From NCBI GenBank assembly GCA_017590115.1, contig JAGGNK010006515.1:186001-250000 (forward strand): a DNA stretch of 64,000 nt, in the 5' to 3' direction. This DNA comes from Montifringilla adamsi. Lineage: Eukaryota; Chordata; Aves; Passeriformes; Passeridae. The notes beneath the pieces are model-generated. The model was given only the letters and a program-made list of their open reading frames with translations, ran no database searches and was not told the DNA's origin. This document shows, piece by piece, positions 49,231 through 61,320 of the stretch. Both the position numbers and the translations under genes were made by a program. Position 1 is the first letter of the stretch; every line of letters starts with the position of its first letter.

Positions 49231-50017
49231 TTGAGTCTCCAGTGCTCCCTGCTGCTGTTGCTTTTGAAGCCAGTTTGGATTGGCTCCTGCTGGACCTGCC
49301 TTTTGCTTTATTTCTCAAAAATTTCTCAAATACTCCTTCTGGATGGATTTCTGAATCGCTGTTTCACTCTTGATCTCAAAGCCAGGTTTTAATATTTTTC
49401 TTTGAGCATATTCCTTGTTCAGATTGTATTTGATTTCCTACTGTGAGCTTTTTTTTATTCCCCCTCTTCGCTGAATCTGTTGTTGTTATGGGAAGTTGTA
49501 TCCAAAAGAAGTATTCACAGTATTTTGAATTCTCAACAGACCCCTCGATTTGCTGCCACCAGGGGTTTGTACCCATTTTAGGGAGGGCAGATCATGCTGT
49601 AGTCACTGCTCAGTCCAGTTTTAACTTCAGTTGCTATTTGTGATGTAAAACTGCAATGAAAGCACAGGTATTAGAGAAGCTGGCTAGGTGTAAAAAGCAG
49701 AGGGGTGTTTGAAAAGGCCAGAGGGGTAAGGAAAGGCCTGAGATCTGTGCATCAGTGCTGATATTTTGGGCTGTCTTTGCGAGCTGTTTAGGGTTTGTTA
49801 GTGCACATTAGGACTTTGCAATTATGTTGGAAGTTTGTGAGGTCAAGCAGAAATTTTGAGCAGTAGAATTTTGTGCTAGATTGAAAGCTGGGATGGGTTT
49901 GTCTGGAAGATGAAATGCCTGAGAAGCCAACTTAGAAGGAGCTGCAGCAGAAAAAAAAAGGATGATATTTTAAATCATGGGGCTGACTTTGTAAGGAACT
50001 CTGTTTGGAAAGTGGTG

Positions 50018-50605
50018 TTTTGGGCTGTAAATGTTTAAAACTGGAAAAGACTGGTGGTGGAAAAGGTAGGAGTGTGCTAAAATGGTATCACATCCTGCCT
50101 GAAGGAGCTGACTCGCTGGTTTTTTTTTGTCTCTGACTGCATTGATAAAAATAAGCTTTTAAAATTAGACTTGTGTATATGCAGTCAGTGGGTGTGAGGT
50201 GTAAGCAACTCTCTGCACCTGCTGTCAGTAAAATAAACCAAGAGAAGGAAATTAAAAAAAAAAAAAGATGAAAAAATGAGCTGGTGGTAGAAATGGGAGC
50301 AGTGATTGAATTGTAGGTCCTTGTCAGCTTGTGGCTGCAGGAGGCTCCTGATATTGGGGAGGTTGGGTGGATGTGAGGGCTCTGGGTGGGTTTCAGAGGA
50401 GGGGGGCTCCCCACAAGTTCCTGGGGGCTGTTTTTCCTCCCCTTTAATCTGTCAGAAATGCTTCTGAACTAGGAGAACATACAACATTGCTCAGTTTTGG
50501 GCTGTAAATGTTTAAAACTGGAAAAGAGTGCTGTTGGAAAAAGGTAGGAGTGTGCTAAAGTGGTGTCACATCCTGCCTGAAGGAGCTGACTCGCTGGATT
50601 TTTGT
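50018..50605. repeat. Pair of direct repeats about 100 bp long, offset 477 bp
   Basis: The segment TTTTGGGCTGTAAATGTTTA through GAAGGAGCTGACTCGCTGG occurs at about 50018-50120 and again at about 50495-50598, with a few mismatches. Similarity continues weakly into GCAGTGGGTGT-like sequence on the right. Neither copy matches an element I know. Confidence 0.88.
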
Positions 50606-51614
50606 GTGTTGATGTGCAGTGGGTGTCTGATAAAGATGGATCCTGCTTCATGTTGGTCTGAGGGGTGTCTGAAACCCAGGTTTATCCCTGGAGTTGGGGT
50701 GCAGTGCTTTGTATGTCTGCTCCCACTTGATATTCTTGCCTGTTTACCTGGGACCATAATAATTAATAACTGGAAAGTTGGGAAAAGTATTTCCCTTGCC
50801 CTAAAATGGGATCAGCAGTTTATTTCTTAGTAAGAACTCACACCTCTTCTCCTTTCCTAGTCCGTTCTCCTAAATAACCAGGGTTCACATGTTTATTTTT
50901 CTGACTGGGTGTTTTGTAGTCAGATTTTGGTCCTTATCTGCTGTGGGATGCCCTCTCCAGATCAGCACAGACTGAGGCTAGGACAAGCTGTCCCCTTCTC
51001 TGCATTCTGCAGGAATTCCCAGCTGCTTTTTTCCCTTGTGCCACAGGTTCTTGCCATCCTGCCCCATCTTTCCACAGCTGGTTTGTCCCCACTTTGTCCC
51101 TGTGATGCTGCTTTTATTTTCTCCTCTATTTCTCGAACTCGTTACGGTCATGTTGAAGTACAATCCAATTTTCTACCATAATTGCAGTCCCTCCTGCTTC
51201 ATTATCTAGAAACTAAATAGCCTGTTACTTCCATCTTCTAGGTTATTAATAAAGTGGGTGCAGGAGGGTTGAAACTGCTGCAGAAACTTGGATTACTATC
51301 GTGCTGCTTCTTTCAGATGAGTCATTTGATGGGGACAGAGTGTGCTTTACCTCTCCGTCTGCACTCACATTACAGTGATTTTTTTAAGGCTGGCCCTCTC
51401 TAATTGGCTTAGCTCAGTCTGCTCTGGCCGTCAGGAGCTTTGCAGTGAAAGTAGAACATGCACTGCTCTGCTCCCGAGTCCTGTCTCTGGGTAATGAGGG
51501 AAACTTAATTGCTCGGAGGCCGGCTCTGGTTTGTTCCCATTTATCTTGGTGGTTAATCAATCACCTTCCTCTCCTTCTGCTTGAGATAAAACATTGGATC
51601 TAGCTCAGCCTGTT

Positions 51615-51842
51615 TATCATGGAATCCCGGCATGGTTTGGCTTGGGAGGGACCTCTAAGCAAATCCCATTCCACTCCTGCCATGGGCAGGGACACCTTCC
51701 ACTACCTCAGGCTGCTCCAAGTCCCATCCAGCCTGGCCTGGGACTTTGCCAGGGATCCAGGGGCAGCCACTCTCTGGGCACCCTGTGCCAGGGCCTGCCC
51801 ACCCTCACAGTTTCTTCCCACTGTCCCATCCAACCCTGGAGA
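51615..51842 (-). mobile_element. CR1 fragment, minus orientation
   Basis: ATCATGGAATCCCGGCATGG, CTGCCATGGGCAGGGACACC, GGATCCAGGGGCAGCCACTC and GGGCACCCTGTGCCAGGGCC. Confidence 0.88.
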
Positions 51843-52489
51843 TTCTATGCAGCTTGAGGTAATTTTTGTATATTTTTGAAGTGTAAGCTTTTTTTCCTAC
51901 ACACTTAAAAACCTAAAATTCCACTGATGTCCCTGCAAGTCGCTGCCAGGTTTTGGGAATCCGTTACATCTGTCCTTCTGGAGAGGCTCTTCAAATACAT
52001 CAGTGGGTGCATCTCGGAATTCAGTTGTTAAATGTCATTGCAGCTGCTGCTAAAATTCCAGCAGTGAACCCTCTTTCCATGGAGTTGTAAGGTCATGTAT
52101 TAGTGCTTCCTTGCCAGTTTTTAGGTAAAGATCAGATTATAAGATATAATATTGCACTTATATATGGTGCCTGTGGGGGCACCTTGCTGTAATTGGGTGT
52201 GGCTTGATACTTCCAGGAGACCTCTCCATGTAATTCCTGGACTATAGCCTAAACCTGTTGAGAGAAGCAGATGGTGGGGGTTGAAAAGCCCAGTCTAGGC
52301 TGCTTTTGTTGGCTTTTGGGGTTTGTTTTACCCAGGTAGTCTGTTGGGAAGGGGGTCCAGGGCTCCTTTTGCAGCTTCAATGTCCTGTACCAGCGATGGT
52401 TCCTTGGTCTTTGACCCTCGACCCAGCTCAGCTGCTCACGGTTTTTAAATTGTTGTTTAGCACAGTGGCTGTATTCAGGAAATGCCCAA

Positions 52490-52690
52490 AATCGCAGAAT
52501 CATGGAATATCTTGAGCTGGAAGGATCATTGATCCAACACAGACACCCCAACAATCCCACCCTGTGCATCCCTGAGAGCTTTGTCCAAACACTCCTGGAG
52601 CTTTGGCATGATTGAGCCTGTGACCATTACCTGGGGAGCCTGGGCAGTGCCCAGCACCCTCTGGGGGAAGCCCTTTTCCTTTCTTTTATT
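52490..52690 (-). mobile_element. CR1 fragment of the second subfamily, minus orientation
   Basis: CGCAGAATCATGGAATATCT, GAGCTGGAAGGATCATTGAT and CCCAGCACCCTCTGGGGGAA run as the reverse of the copy at about 30295-30535. Confidence 0.85.
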
Positions 52691-55600
52691 CATTTCTTCT
52701 ATGGAAATGCTGTGAAAAACATTTTAAAATTAGTTTATTTAAATAAAAAATGTGAGTAGCAAACCAGAAGACCAGTATCTGGCCATCTGTTCGAACAGAG
52801 AATTTTTGAACGTGTTTCCCTGAAGAGGAGCCAGGTTCTTGGCACTGAGGGGGAAAAAAAAAGGAGAGAACGTGCATGTGTGAGACAACTGGCTGCTGTT
52901 GTCAAAATGCACATGTCACTGGGAATATAAAATACAGGCTTTTAGAGCTGCCTCAGTCCTCCCTTCTGTCTTGCTCTGCCACAGTAGACGTTCAGCTGCT
53001 GCCTGCGCTTGTCGTGCGGCCAGCCCCCCGAATTTATCCTTCTCATGTGGCTAAATAACTTCATCCCCGTGGCAATTTGCTAGAATAAAGAGCCTGGTGA
53101 GCGCAGCGGAGCCTGGGGATGCAGCAGCAAAATCAGCGGCTGCTCCAGTGAGCAATTACGCGCTGGAACGGCTCTCGGCGAGAGGAGGGGGTGGCCAGGC
53201 TGTCAGAGCCTGGATTAAAGCCTTCATCCCCGGAATTCCCCATGTAATACCCTGCTTTTGTAACAGAGAGCACCTCTGACTACAAATGTGTGCAGTGTTT
53301 AAATTTATTACTAATTTTTGCTGTTTAATTTCTGCGCCGCCGCTGATTCCACGCACTCGCCTGCCGAGGGTCGTGCGTGGCAATGAGTCATGGAAGGAAG
53401 CTGTGGCTGATCCCCCCTTTTCCAATTTGTGCTGGGTCTTCAGGCAGGGCTGTAAATTGCTGATGCACAGAATTTATTTAGCTTCGTGTTGATCAAAGCT
53501 GCGTGTTCATGTGGGGCATTTTACAGCAGGAGTGTGGCCAGATGCACCTGGGAGAGCCGGGGTGGTTGGTGGGCTGCTTACGAGTTTGGGCACAGGGAAC
53601 AGTATTTGTCACCTGTAAAAATTCTGTGCTCATCTGACAGTGAGCCTGTGTGAATGGGTACTGTTCTAGCCCCGGAAAACTGGGAATAACTGCCTTGAAG
53701 TGCCTGCGGTGCCCCATCCTTTGGCCACTAGTTGTCCCCTCCCCGTGGCCTCCCCTGGCAGGTACATCTGGGAGCTGAGGAGCTCCCTCATTAAAAAGCT
53801 GCGTGTGTCATAATCCTGATGGGAGCAGAGCAAAGGCAGCCACCTCCCCTGGGAGTGGTGCTGTGGGTTTTGAGCTCGTTCTTTATATTATGAAGGTCAT
53901 TTCTTTGTTCTCAGTGCCGTTGGTTTAGACCGCAATTCCTGGCTCTGTCATATACGAATATTTAGGAAAATAGGGGATATTTTGTAGCCCTGGGAGTGTT
54001 TGGCTTCTTCATGGGTTGCTGTAGTCCAATATTTGCACTGGCTGATCTCTGTAATTCCTCTTTGTCGTGGTGCTTTACAAACTCCTAGATGTATTTTTTA
54101 AAAAATAATGAATGTGGTGCTGTCCAAGCTGAACCACCTCAAAATCACTGCTCTTGCCTAAACTGCTCATGGGTCTCATCAAGGCTCATCAAATCAGAGG
54201 CAGAAGCAGTTTATTGTTTGACTTAATCCTACAACCACAGATACCTGCAGGGTACAGCCTTTCTCTTTACATTTTTCAGTGTTTATGCTTTTGTTTGTGT
54301 AAATTCTTGATATTGAGGTACGTTTTCTTAATCTCTGCCCTGTGCCGCACCTAATTTTTTGCTGAGCTCATGATAAGGGCTCCTTAATGGTGTAGAAGCA
54401 CAAGTTATTAGGGATGAGTCCTGCTGTGAGCTGAGATTTGCATAAAATAATTCTTACTCGAGGGATGAGCGTGAGTTTGCTGTTCCGTTTCTGAGCCTTC
54501 AGATTTGTTTTGAAATATTTAGTACAGCTTGGAAATGCAGGGCATTCTTTGAATCAGTTTGTTTGGAGGGGTGTTAAATTCAAACTGTCATGAAATACTT
54601 AAATCCAAACAAAAATCGAGGATTGTAAGGATGTGCCTATTCCAGCTAACGAGCACATCCTGCTTTTGAGGGTGAAGAAGGCACTTGAGCAGATTTGAGC
54701 TGACTGTGGCTGTTGGCTGCGGCACGGTGACAGCCCTGGGTGAAGTGGGACAGCGTGTCAGGATCTGAATTTAATACTGGAAATACCAATAATTGCACTG
54801 AGCTCCACGCCCAGTGGTTTAGGGGAAGGCAAGGAGCAGGTCCCCAAGGTGATCGTTTAGTGTGGATTCACGTAGGAGAAGAGCTGCTGGCTAACTTGCA
54901 CTGTATTTATTAAATTTAATACCCTTTTCCAAGCTGCTCTCAGCAGTCAAATCATGAAGAGTAAATCTCGTAGAGCTCACGTTTGTGAGCTGGGTATGTA
55001 CACTCAAATATTTTTTTTTATTTTTCAATTCTCTACTTCAGCTTTTTAATCCACCCTGTCTGTACCTTCTTTGTGCCTCTGTGTTTGAAGGTACAGTGAG
55101 ACTGGCAAGGCATCCTGTTGACCATGGGAATATTGAGTTGGCTCCTGAACGTATTTGGCGTGTGGTATTTTGTAATTAGCTGGGGGGACTTGCAGTGTTT
55201 AAAAAAAAAAAAAGGAAATAGGAAATGGCAATTAGGCAGAACTTTCCCTCTCTGATCAGGCATATTCGACTGTATTTCCATTGTTACTTACAGCTTTAAA
55301 ACCCCTCTCTGGAGGGCTCTGTATTAAGTAATTCATCTTAGTTAACACTTCATTGGGAAGCGCGTGCAATTAATCGACAGCGTATAGAAATAATGGCCTG
55401 ATTAATAGAAATCCAGTTCCTGAGAGCTGAGACTGTTTCCTTTACAAGTTCTACACTTGTTTGGGATTGTTCTTTCCAGGTTTGTAATGATATGTGTCTA
55501 TCTGCCACTTCATCTGTGAGGGCAGGATTGAAATCCACTTTGTGAGCGAGATAATGAAAATCCATACGTGGCTTTTCTGCTCCTTCTGTGCCATTAAACA

Positions 55601-56933
55601 ACCAGAAATGTGATAGTCTTCATTGTTGCATGTTTAGTACTGCTAATAGGATAAGTTTATAAAGAAAAGATTCAAAAAAACCCAAACAAAAAACCCCAGC
55701 ACAAACCCACAAAATCTCCCGTTCTTACATCTTTTATTAAACACAAAATGTGTTTAAACACGCTTAAATGCTGCACAGAGCTGAGCTGTGGAGTAATCTT
55801 GGTTTGAAGGCTGCTGTTGTGGTTGGGCTGGAGGGGAATGGTGGGTCTAAGCCAGCGTGGGGTTCCCCTAAGGCAGCAATTTTTGTGCAGATTTTTGTGT
55901 TTTGAGGATCAGCATTAGCCTGGGAGTGCTGACATACTTCCTTGGGGAGCTTGTTTGGAGAGCAAGGCAGAGGTTGCTGGCTCTCTACCATTGGTTTTCG
56001 TGGAATGACACATTTTGAAGCTGAGAAATAGGGTTCAAATCGGAACTAATTCCAGTTTTTAAAAACAGGACAAAGAGAGATATTTGGGGTGTGTTAATGG
56101 ATGTGTTTTATCTCAGCATGGTAAGCCCAGCTGTGAGGGTGGGTGATGCTAAGCTGGAGGCTTTGGGGGCTTAGGTGGGGAGATAAGAGTGGGTTTGCTC
56201 CAGGAGAGGAGCCTCAATGCCTCTCCAGTGCTTAGGCCAAGCTTGTTAATCCTGGCTCAGGCTCCGTCACACCAGAAGCCCTAAATGGGAGTTGTCATTC
56301 CTGAGAGAGGCAGCAGAGTGCCCAAAATATGCTTTTAGCCCCAAAAGAAGCAATCCCAACCCTGCTCTGGGGTGGTGGCTGCGTCCCTGTGAGCCAGGGG
56401 ACAGGAGGTGACAGAGCAGCTGCTGGGCTTGGAGCCTCCTTGGTGGTCCCAGGCACTCCTTGCTCTGCATTCCCTGGAAATCCAGGATCAGGAGTAGGAT
56501 GTGGTTGGAGGTTATGGCTGCACTCTCTTTATCCAGGTGTCCAGAGCAGGTGTGGGATTCATCCCAAGCCAGCAGCACAGGCTTCTCTGCTAGTTTAGCA
56601 CGTCTCCAGAGGTAGCACCATTGTAGCTTTTTTGTCTAACATGTGTGTGGTACCTTCCCCTAACTGTGGTGTGTGAGTGCAGAGCTCTCATTCCCATAAC
56701 ATCCCACTCTTGTGTGCTCTGAGAACTGGGCTTCCCTTGAGGAAATGCTGGATGCCACAAGAAACTGGTTCTGTGACAAGACACGGCGTTGTTTGTGCAC
56801 AACTTTGCCTTTCTTAGAGACTCTTCTCTGGCAATTATTTAAAACAAAGGTGACACATACAGGGTTTTAACTGTATGTATCAACCTAGGGACACCTAATG
56901 TGGGTTGTAATGAAGTTCCTGGCTTTTTCCCAC

Positions 56934-56954
56934 TATATATATATATATATATAA
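56934..56954. repeat. (TA)n run about 175 nt before exon 4
   Basis: About ten TA dinucleotides in a row. Confidence 0.85.
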
Positions 56955-57128
56955 ATAAGGCAAGTACATGCCTTAACTTTAAGTAATTCCCATGTAAGTG
57001 CATATAAACTTCAGTAACATTCCAGTTGTTGGTTAATTTGAGAACACCTTTTTTTTCCACAAGCGAAGCCTTTTTCTGGTGTGTGTTTTGTACCTTTGCT
57101 GTCTGTAACGAGCTGCTTTGTGTGGCAG

Positions 57129-57214
57129 GTGGGAGATTCAAGAAGGAGATAGTGGTTGATGGACAGAGCTACCTGCTGCTGATCAGAGATGAAGGAGGCC
57201 CTCCAGAGGCACAG
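57129..57214 (+). CDS. AGAP1: AGAP1 exon 4 (middle of the GTPase-like domain)
   Basis: This 86-nt exon has acceptor tgtgtggcag and donor gtgagc. GT completes a Gly codon with the last base of exon 3, giving [20 protein letters not shown] followed by DEGGPPEAQ; it ends in phase 0. The segment corresponds to the switch and G3 part of the Ras-like fold. The usual DxxG is replaced by the family form RDEGGPP, as expected for AGAP proteins, whose GTPase activity is atypical. The polypyrimidine tract before this acceptor is interrupted by purines over its last 25 nt, so the site looks weaker than those of exons 2 and 5. Confidence 0.96.
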
Positions 57215-57502
57215 GTGAGCCCAAAGCCTCGCTTTCCCTGGTTTTCAAAACTTCCTTTCAAAGAACTGGCTCTGCTTTGTTCTGCCTTGGCTTCTTCTCA
57301 TCTTCCTGCCAGGAGAATTCCAGCATCACCCTCAGGTGAAAAAGATCATGTCCAGCAAATGGTTGGGATTTCAGTTATGAAGGATGGATGAGTGTGTGTA
57401 GCAAATATTTGGGATTCTGACTGAGATTCTGCAAGTCAGGATATACAGCTCATTTCTACTGAATTCCCAAGCATGCGCTGCCCCTGGTGACACATCAGGA
57501 TT

Positions 57503-57865
57503 TCATAGAAGCACAGAATGGTTTTGGTGGGTGGGGACCTTAAAGCTCGTCTCACTCCCACCCCCTGCCATGGGCAGAGACACCTTCCACTATGCCAGGT
57601 TGCTCCAAGCCCCCATGTCCAACCTGGCTGTGGACACTTCCAGGGATCTGGGCACCCTGTGGGAGGGCCTCCCCACCCTCACAGGAAGGAATTCTTTCCT
57701 ACCATCCCATTCAACCATGCCCTGTGGCAGTGGGAAGCCATTCCCTGTGTCCTGCCCTGCTCCAGGCCCTTGTTCCAAGTCCCTCTGGAAAGGGCTCTGA
57801 GGTCTCTCTGGAGCCTTCTCTTCTCCAGGTTGAACACCACTGGCTCTCCCAGCCTGTCCAAGCCA
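57503..57865 (-). mobile_element. Long CR1 fragment, minus orientation
   Basis: ATAGAAGCACAGAATGGTTT, CTGCCATGGGCAGAGACACC, then on to GGTCTCTCTGGAGCCTTCTC and TTCTCCAGGTTGAACACCAC, reaching further into the element than most copies in the window. Confidence 0.9.
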
Positions 57866-57969
57866 CTGACTGTGCAGAAGACACTTGAGGGTTTGTGTGC
57901 TTGACCCTTACTCTGTTTTGAGCAAGAGTTTGCTCATGTGCTGCGTAAAACACCTCAGACCCAGCCGTG

Positions 57970-57997
57970 CTTCCTCCTCCTCCTCCTCCTCCTCTAC
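57970..57997. repeat. (CTC)n run
   Basis: About seven CCT/CTC units with an imperfect end. Confidence 0.8.
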
Positions 57998-58569
57998 CTC
58001 TCCTCACCTGGGCACTGGCAGGATTTCCTCTGTTGGCTGCTGCTGGCCTTGCTTTGCCCGGCTCTTCCGGAAGGGATCAGCTTCCAAACAAGCAATAATT
58101 TAGCATCAGGAGCTGCCAAACAGCTGAGGGGGAGCAGTGCCAGCAGCAGCAGCTTGGCTTTCAATGCAGCACCACAGCTCCAGGAGGGTGAGAGCGTGGG
58201 GGAAGGTGCCGGGACAAAGGGGAAGAGAAAGGACGTGGAGGAAATGGAGGCTGAGAGAGACATCCTGGAAGGAAGTCACAGGACAGAATAAAGCTCTGGC
58301 ACATCTGCAGCCCTGTCAGCAGGAGCAACAAGGAAAGCTCTGTCTGGGGCTGGGAGGGATTTGGCTGAAGCACCCCCTGGTTTCCAGCCTCTGATGCTTG
58401 GAGAACGTTCACTCATCTAAGAATGTAAATAGTGGAGGTGTAAAGGTACATGCAGCAATCTGAGGTGGTTTTGTGCCTGGGTTTGCAGAGCTCACAGGAG
58501 CTGGCTGCTGACTAATGAACAGCACGGGGTGTGCTCCTGGGATGTGCCAGGTAAATTTGGGGCTTTGAC

Positions 58570-58670
58570 TGCTGTCCAGTGGAAGGTGTCCCTGCCCATG
58601 GCAGGGGTTGGTATGAGGTGAGCTTTAAGGTCCCTTCCAACCCAAACCATTCTGGGATTCTGTGGTGGCT
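58570..58670 (+). mobile_element. CR1 3' fragment, plus orientation
   Basis: GTCCAGTGGAAGGTGTCCCT, GCCCATGGCAGGGGTTGG and tail CCAAACCATTCTGGGATTCT. Confidence 0.87.
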
Positions 58671-60741
58671 GAGATTTGTTCTCCATCCTCATGATTTGCT
58701 GAAGAGGTCTGAGGTGTCAGTGCTGTCTCACCTTTCAGCACGAGGCTTTCCTGTAAATTCCCTTTGGAGTTTTTGGATGTAATTTCAAGTTACATGTCTA
58801 TTAAAAATCTTTGATCTGTTCATTAATAACTGCAATGAGGTTTGCTTGTGTGTTCATGAATAATTGGGATTGAATGCCAGCTGCAGTAAGTAAGGAGCTG
58901 ACATGTGGAGTTCCTGGCACTGGGTCATGGGTATTCCCCAGGTTACTGTCCCCTTCTTTTTGGCAGGAAGGGAGAAAGAAAAACTTCCCTGAAGACTCTT
59001 TTTGTGCGTCTATGATCACTCCTTTCTTTACCTAAGATAAAATGGTCCAAAGATGAAAATAATTCAATTTCTTATTGTAAAACCAAATTAACCTGGTGAC
59101 TGACCTACAATGGGCTGCTGCATGTAACTTTTTAAATTTAAAACTTTTTTTGCAATTTGGTTTTGGGTTTGCCTTGAACTAACAGCTCTGCTCACTCACA
59201 GTAATAAGTCTGAGAATGGATTTCTATACCAGCAGCTGACTTGTCCTTGTTTCAAGCCATTTCCTGCACAGTACTCTGGATGAGACATCCAGGGTTTCCA
59301 GACCTTGTGTTTCCCAAAATTCCTTTGGTTTTCTGTACCACAGGTCTGATAAGTTTAAGCTGCATTTCAATACCAAAAGAGAAGCAAGGAATTGCTGGAA
59401 ATGTTTTGTGTCTGCAGGAACTGCACTGTGTAAATCTGTGGAGTGTTTTAAAATAATCTTTATTAGAAGGCTGCTGTACACACTGCTCAAACATTCAGAG
59501 GGTTTAGAGAGACTGTTGGCTTCCAAAGGATGCCTTAAGGACATTGCAGTTGTTGGGAAGAGTCCTTGGCATGATGCTGCTGAGTCCAGTCAACAAAAAC
59601 CATTTTATAATGAGACCCAAGCCCACATATCCCAAATAATGGTGCTGTCTCCAGTTCCTGTGGTTGTATCTTCTGGTTTGAACAGTTTAACAGTGTGGTG
59701 GTTGACCTTATTCTGGCAGTGACTCTGCTGTGTGTTAACCAGTCCTGTCCTTCCCCTCTGGAAGATTGTCCTCCTGACTGTCTTGAAAACCTCAAAGCAA
59801 TTTTTCGTCTATTTTTACACCATAATAGCCCAGGCAGTGTTTGTTTTCAATACAATCATCATGAATATGCAGAGCCTTTCCCCAGTGAACCTCTGTGTTC
59901 AGTGTGTCCCCTGGCACGTTGTAGTAATAATACAACAAAGCATGAAAATCCCCTTGGCTGAAGCTTGTTTCCATTGCTCTAAATTTGGGTAGGAATGGAG
60001 TCACTTAGGGAAAAATAAAGGCAGCGAGGTAAGCTGGAGCTTTTTCTTGATGTCCTGTTCACGTTCACTGCTAAGTTAAATGTCTTAATTCACTTGTGAG
60101 CTAAAAGCTTCTCACTTGCATGGTCACTGAGGAGCACCTTGGCTTGGCCTGTGCACTTGCAAGTCTCTCAGCAGGTTCCTGATGCCAAGAGAGAGCACTT
60201 TGCTCTTCCACTGAAAGCAGAACGAGGCACTTGGTGCTGCTCAACTCAGAGTGTCTGTATGGTGAAGAATTGGAAGTCTCAAATTGATGGGATTAAGATG
60301 TGAGAATTCCTAGCAATGCCTGTCCTGGCATTATCAGCAGCATCAGCATGCATGCATGCAAATGGCAGCATGGGGGCCCAGTCAGCACTGCAGATGAGTG
60401 CTGCTCATTTCAAATGTGCAGAGCCAGCAGCCTCATCCTGCTGTGTTTTCTGGGAATCAAACCCAGTGTGCACTGACAGTAGTTGGTTACACACCCCAGT
60501 GAAGAAGGAGTGCTTGTGCGGGGAAATCCCTTGTGTATCCCAGATCCCCATGGCTTGTAGGGTGATGAGATTCATCATTTTAGCAGATTATCCTAACCTT
60601 GCTTAGGCCTTGGTTGTGTGTGAGTTTTTCTTGTGCGTATTTCCCTCGCAGGAAGGTAAGAACGTTTCTCTCTTGGTTTTCCTTCCTTCCCCCTCCTCGC
60701 TGCTCTTCTCACAGTTGGCCTTTTCCATTTTTATCCTGCAG

Positions 60742-60883
60742 TTTGCCATGTGGGTGGATGCTGTTATCTTTGTGTTCAGCTTGGAGGATGAAGTCAGCTT
60801 CCAGACTGTTTACCACTACTACAGCCGCATGGCCAACTATCGCAACACTAGTGAAATCCCCATGGTCCTGGTGGGCACCCAGG
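60742..60883 (+). CDS. AGAP1: AGAP1 exon 5 (core strands of the GTPase-like domain, up to VGTQ)
   Basis: This 142-nt exon has the strong acceptor ttttatcctgcag and donor gtaagt; phase 0 in, phase 1 out. It encodes 47 residues beginning FAMWVDAVIFVFSLEDE and ending IPMVLVGTQ. The final G is expected to start the Asp codon of the G4-like TQD motif, completed in the next exon. The VDAVIFVFSLED strand and MVLVGTQ strand are typical of the Ras-like core in AGAPs. YHYYSRMANYRNTSE separates AGAP1 from AGAP3 and AGAP2. Compared with human AGAP1 as I recall it, the two conservative differences are Val for Ile after EDE and Met for Leu before VLVGTQ. This is the last exon of the gene seen in the window. 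Confidence 0.96.
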
Positions 60884-61079
60884 GTAAGTGCAGCCCTCAT
60901 TCCCAGCTGGAATGGTCTCATCTGGGCCATATTGACTCCTCCAGGCTGGCAAAGCCATGTCCTGTCCTTTCCCCTTTGCTACAGGGCTGTGGCATTGCAA
61001 GGATAGTATTTGAGGTGAGAGAAAAATGTCCTGGCAGCTCGCTTGGAGAGGGAGTGCAGCACTTCAGCAGTGAAGAAAG

Positions 61080-61320
61080 AGGGGATGTTTAGGTTAGATA
61101 TGCACAAGAAATTCTTCCCTGTGAGGACGGGGAGACCCTGCAGAGGTTGCCCAGAGTAGCTGTGGCTGCCCCTGGATCACTGGAATTGTCCAAGGCCAGG
61201 TTGGACAGGGCTTGGAGCAACCTGGGACAGTGGAAGGTGTCCTTGTGCATGGCAGGGGGTGGGAGTGAGATGAACTTTAAGGTCCCTTCCAACTCAGACC
61301 ATTCCAGGATTCTATGACTT
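61080..61320 (+). mobile_element. CR1 fragment, plus orientation
   Basis: GGTTAGATATGCACAAGAAA, CTGTGGCTGCCCCTGGATCA, GGGACAGTGGAAGGTGTCCT and the tail CATTCCAGGATTCTATGACT. Confidence 0.9.

Larger units (their letters stand above)
42968..57128 (+). other. AGAP1: AGAP1 intron 3
   Basis: This 14,161-nt intron has donor gtaggt and acceptor tgtgtggcag. It contains CR1 fragments (about 44662, 47105, 47484, 49010, 51615 and 52490), an LTR-like element at about 45749-46290 and a direct duplication at about 50018 and 50495. A repeat-poor block from about 52.7 kb to exon 4 follows, broken only by a (TA)n run at 56934-56954. No further exon is recognised. 42968-44660 and 46291-47100 hold nothing I can name. 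Confidence 0.9.
57215..60741 (+). other. AGAP1: AGAP1 intron 4
   Basis: This 3,527-nt intron has donor gtgagc and acceptor tatcctgcag. It contains a long minus-strand CR1 fragment (57503-57865), a (CTC)n run at about 57970-57990 and a short plus-strand CR1 tail (58570-58670). I see nothing identifiable in 58671-60741 apart from a short GCAT-type run at about 60347-60362. Confidence 0.9.

Noticed and set aside
42968..57128. Location of the human-accelerated enhancer HACNS1, known to lie within an AGAP1 intron
   Set aside because: As I recall it lies in a later intron, downstream of the exons seen here, and I could not identify its sequence in the window.
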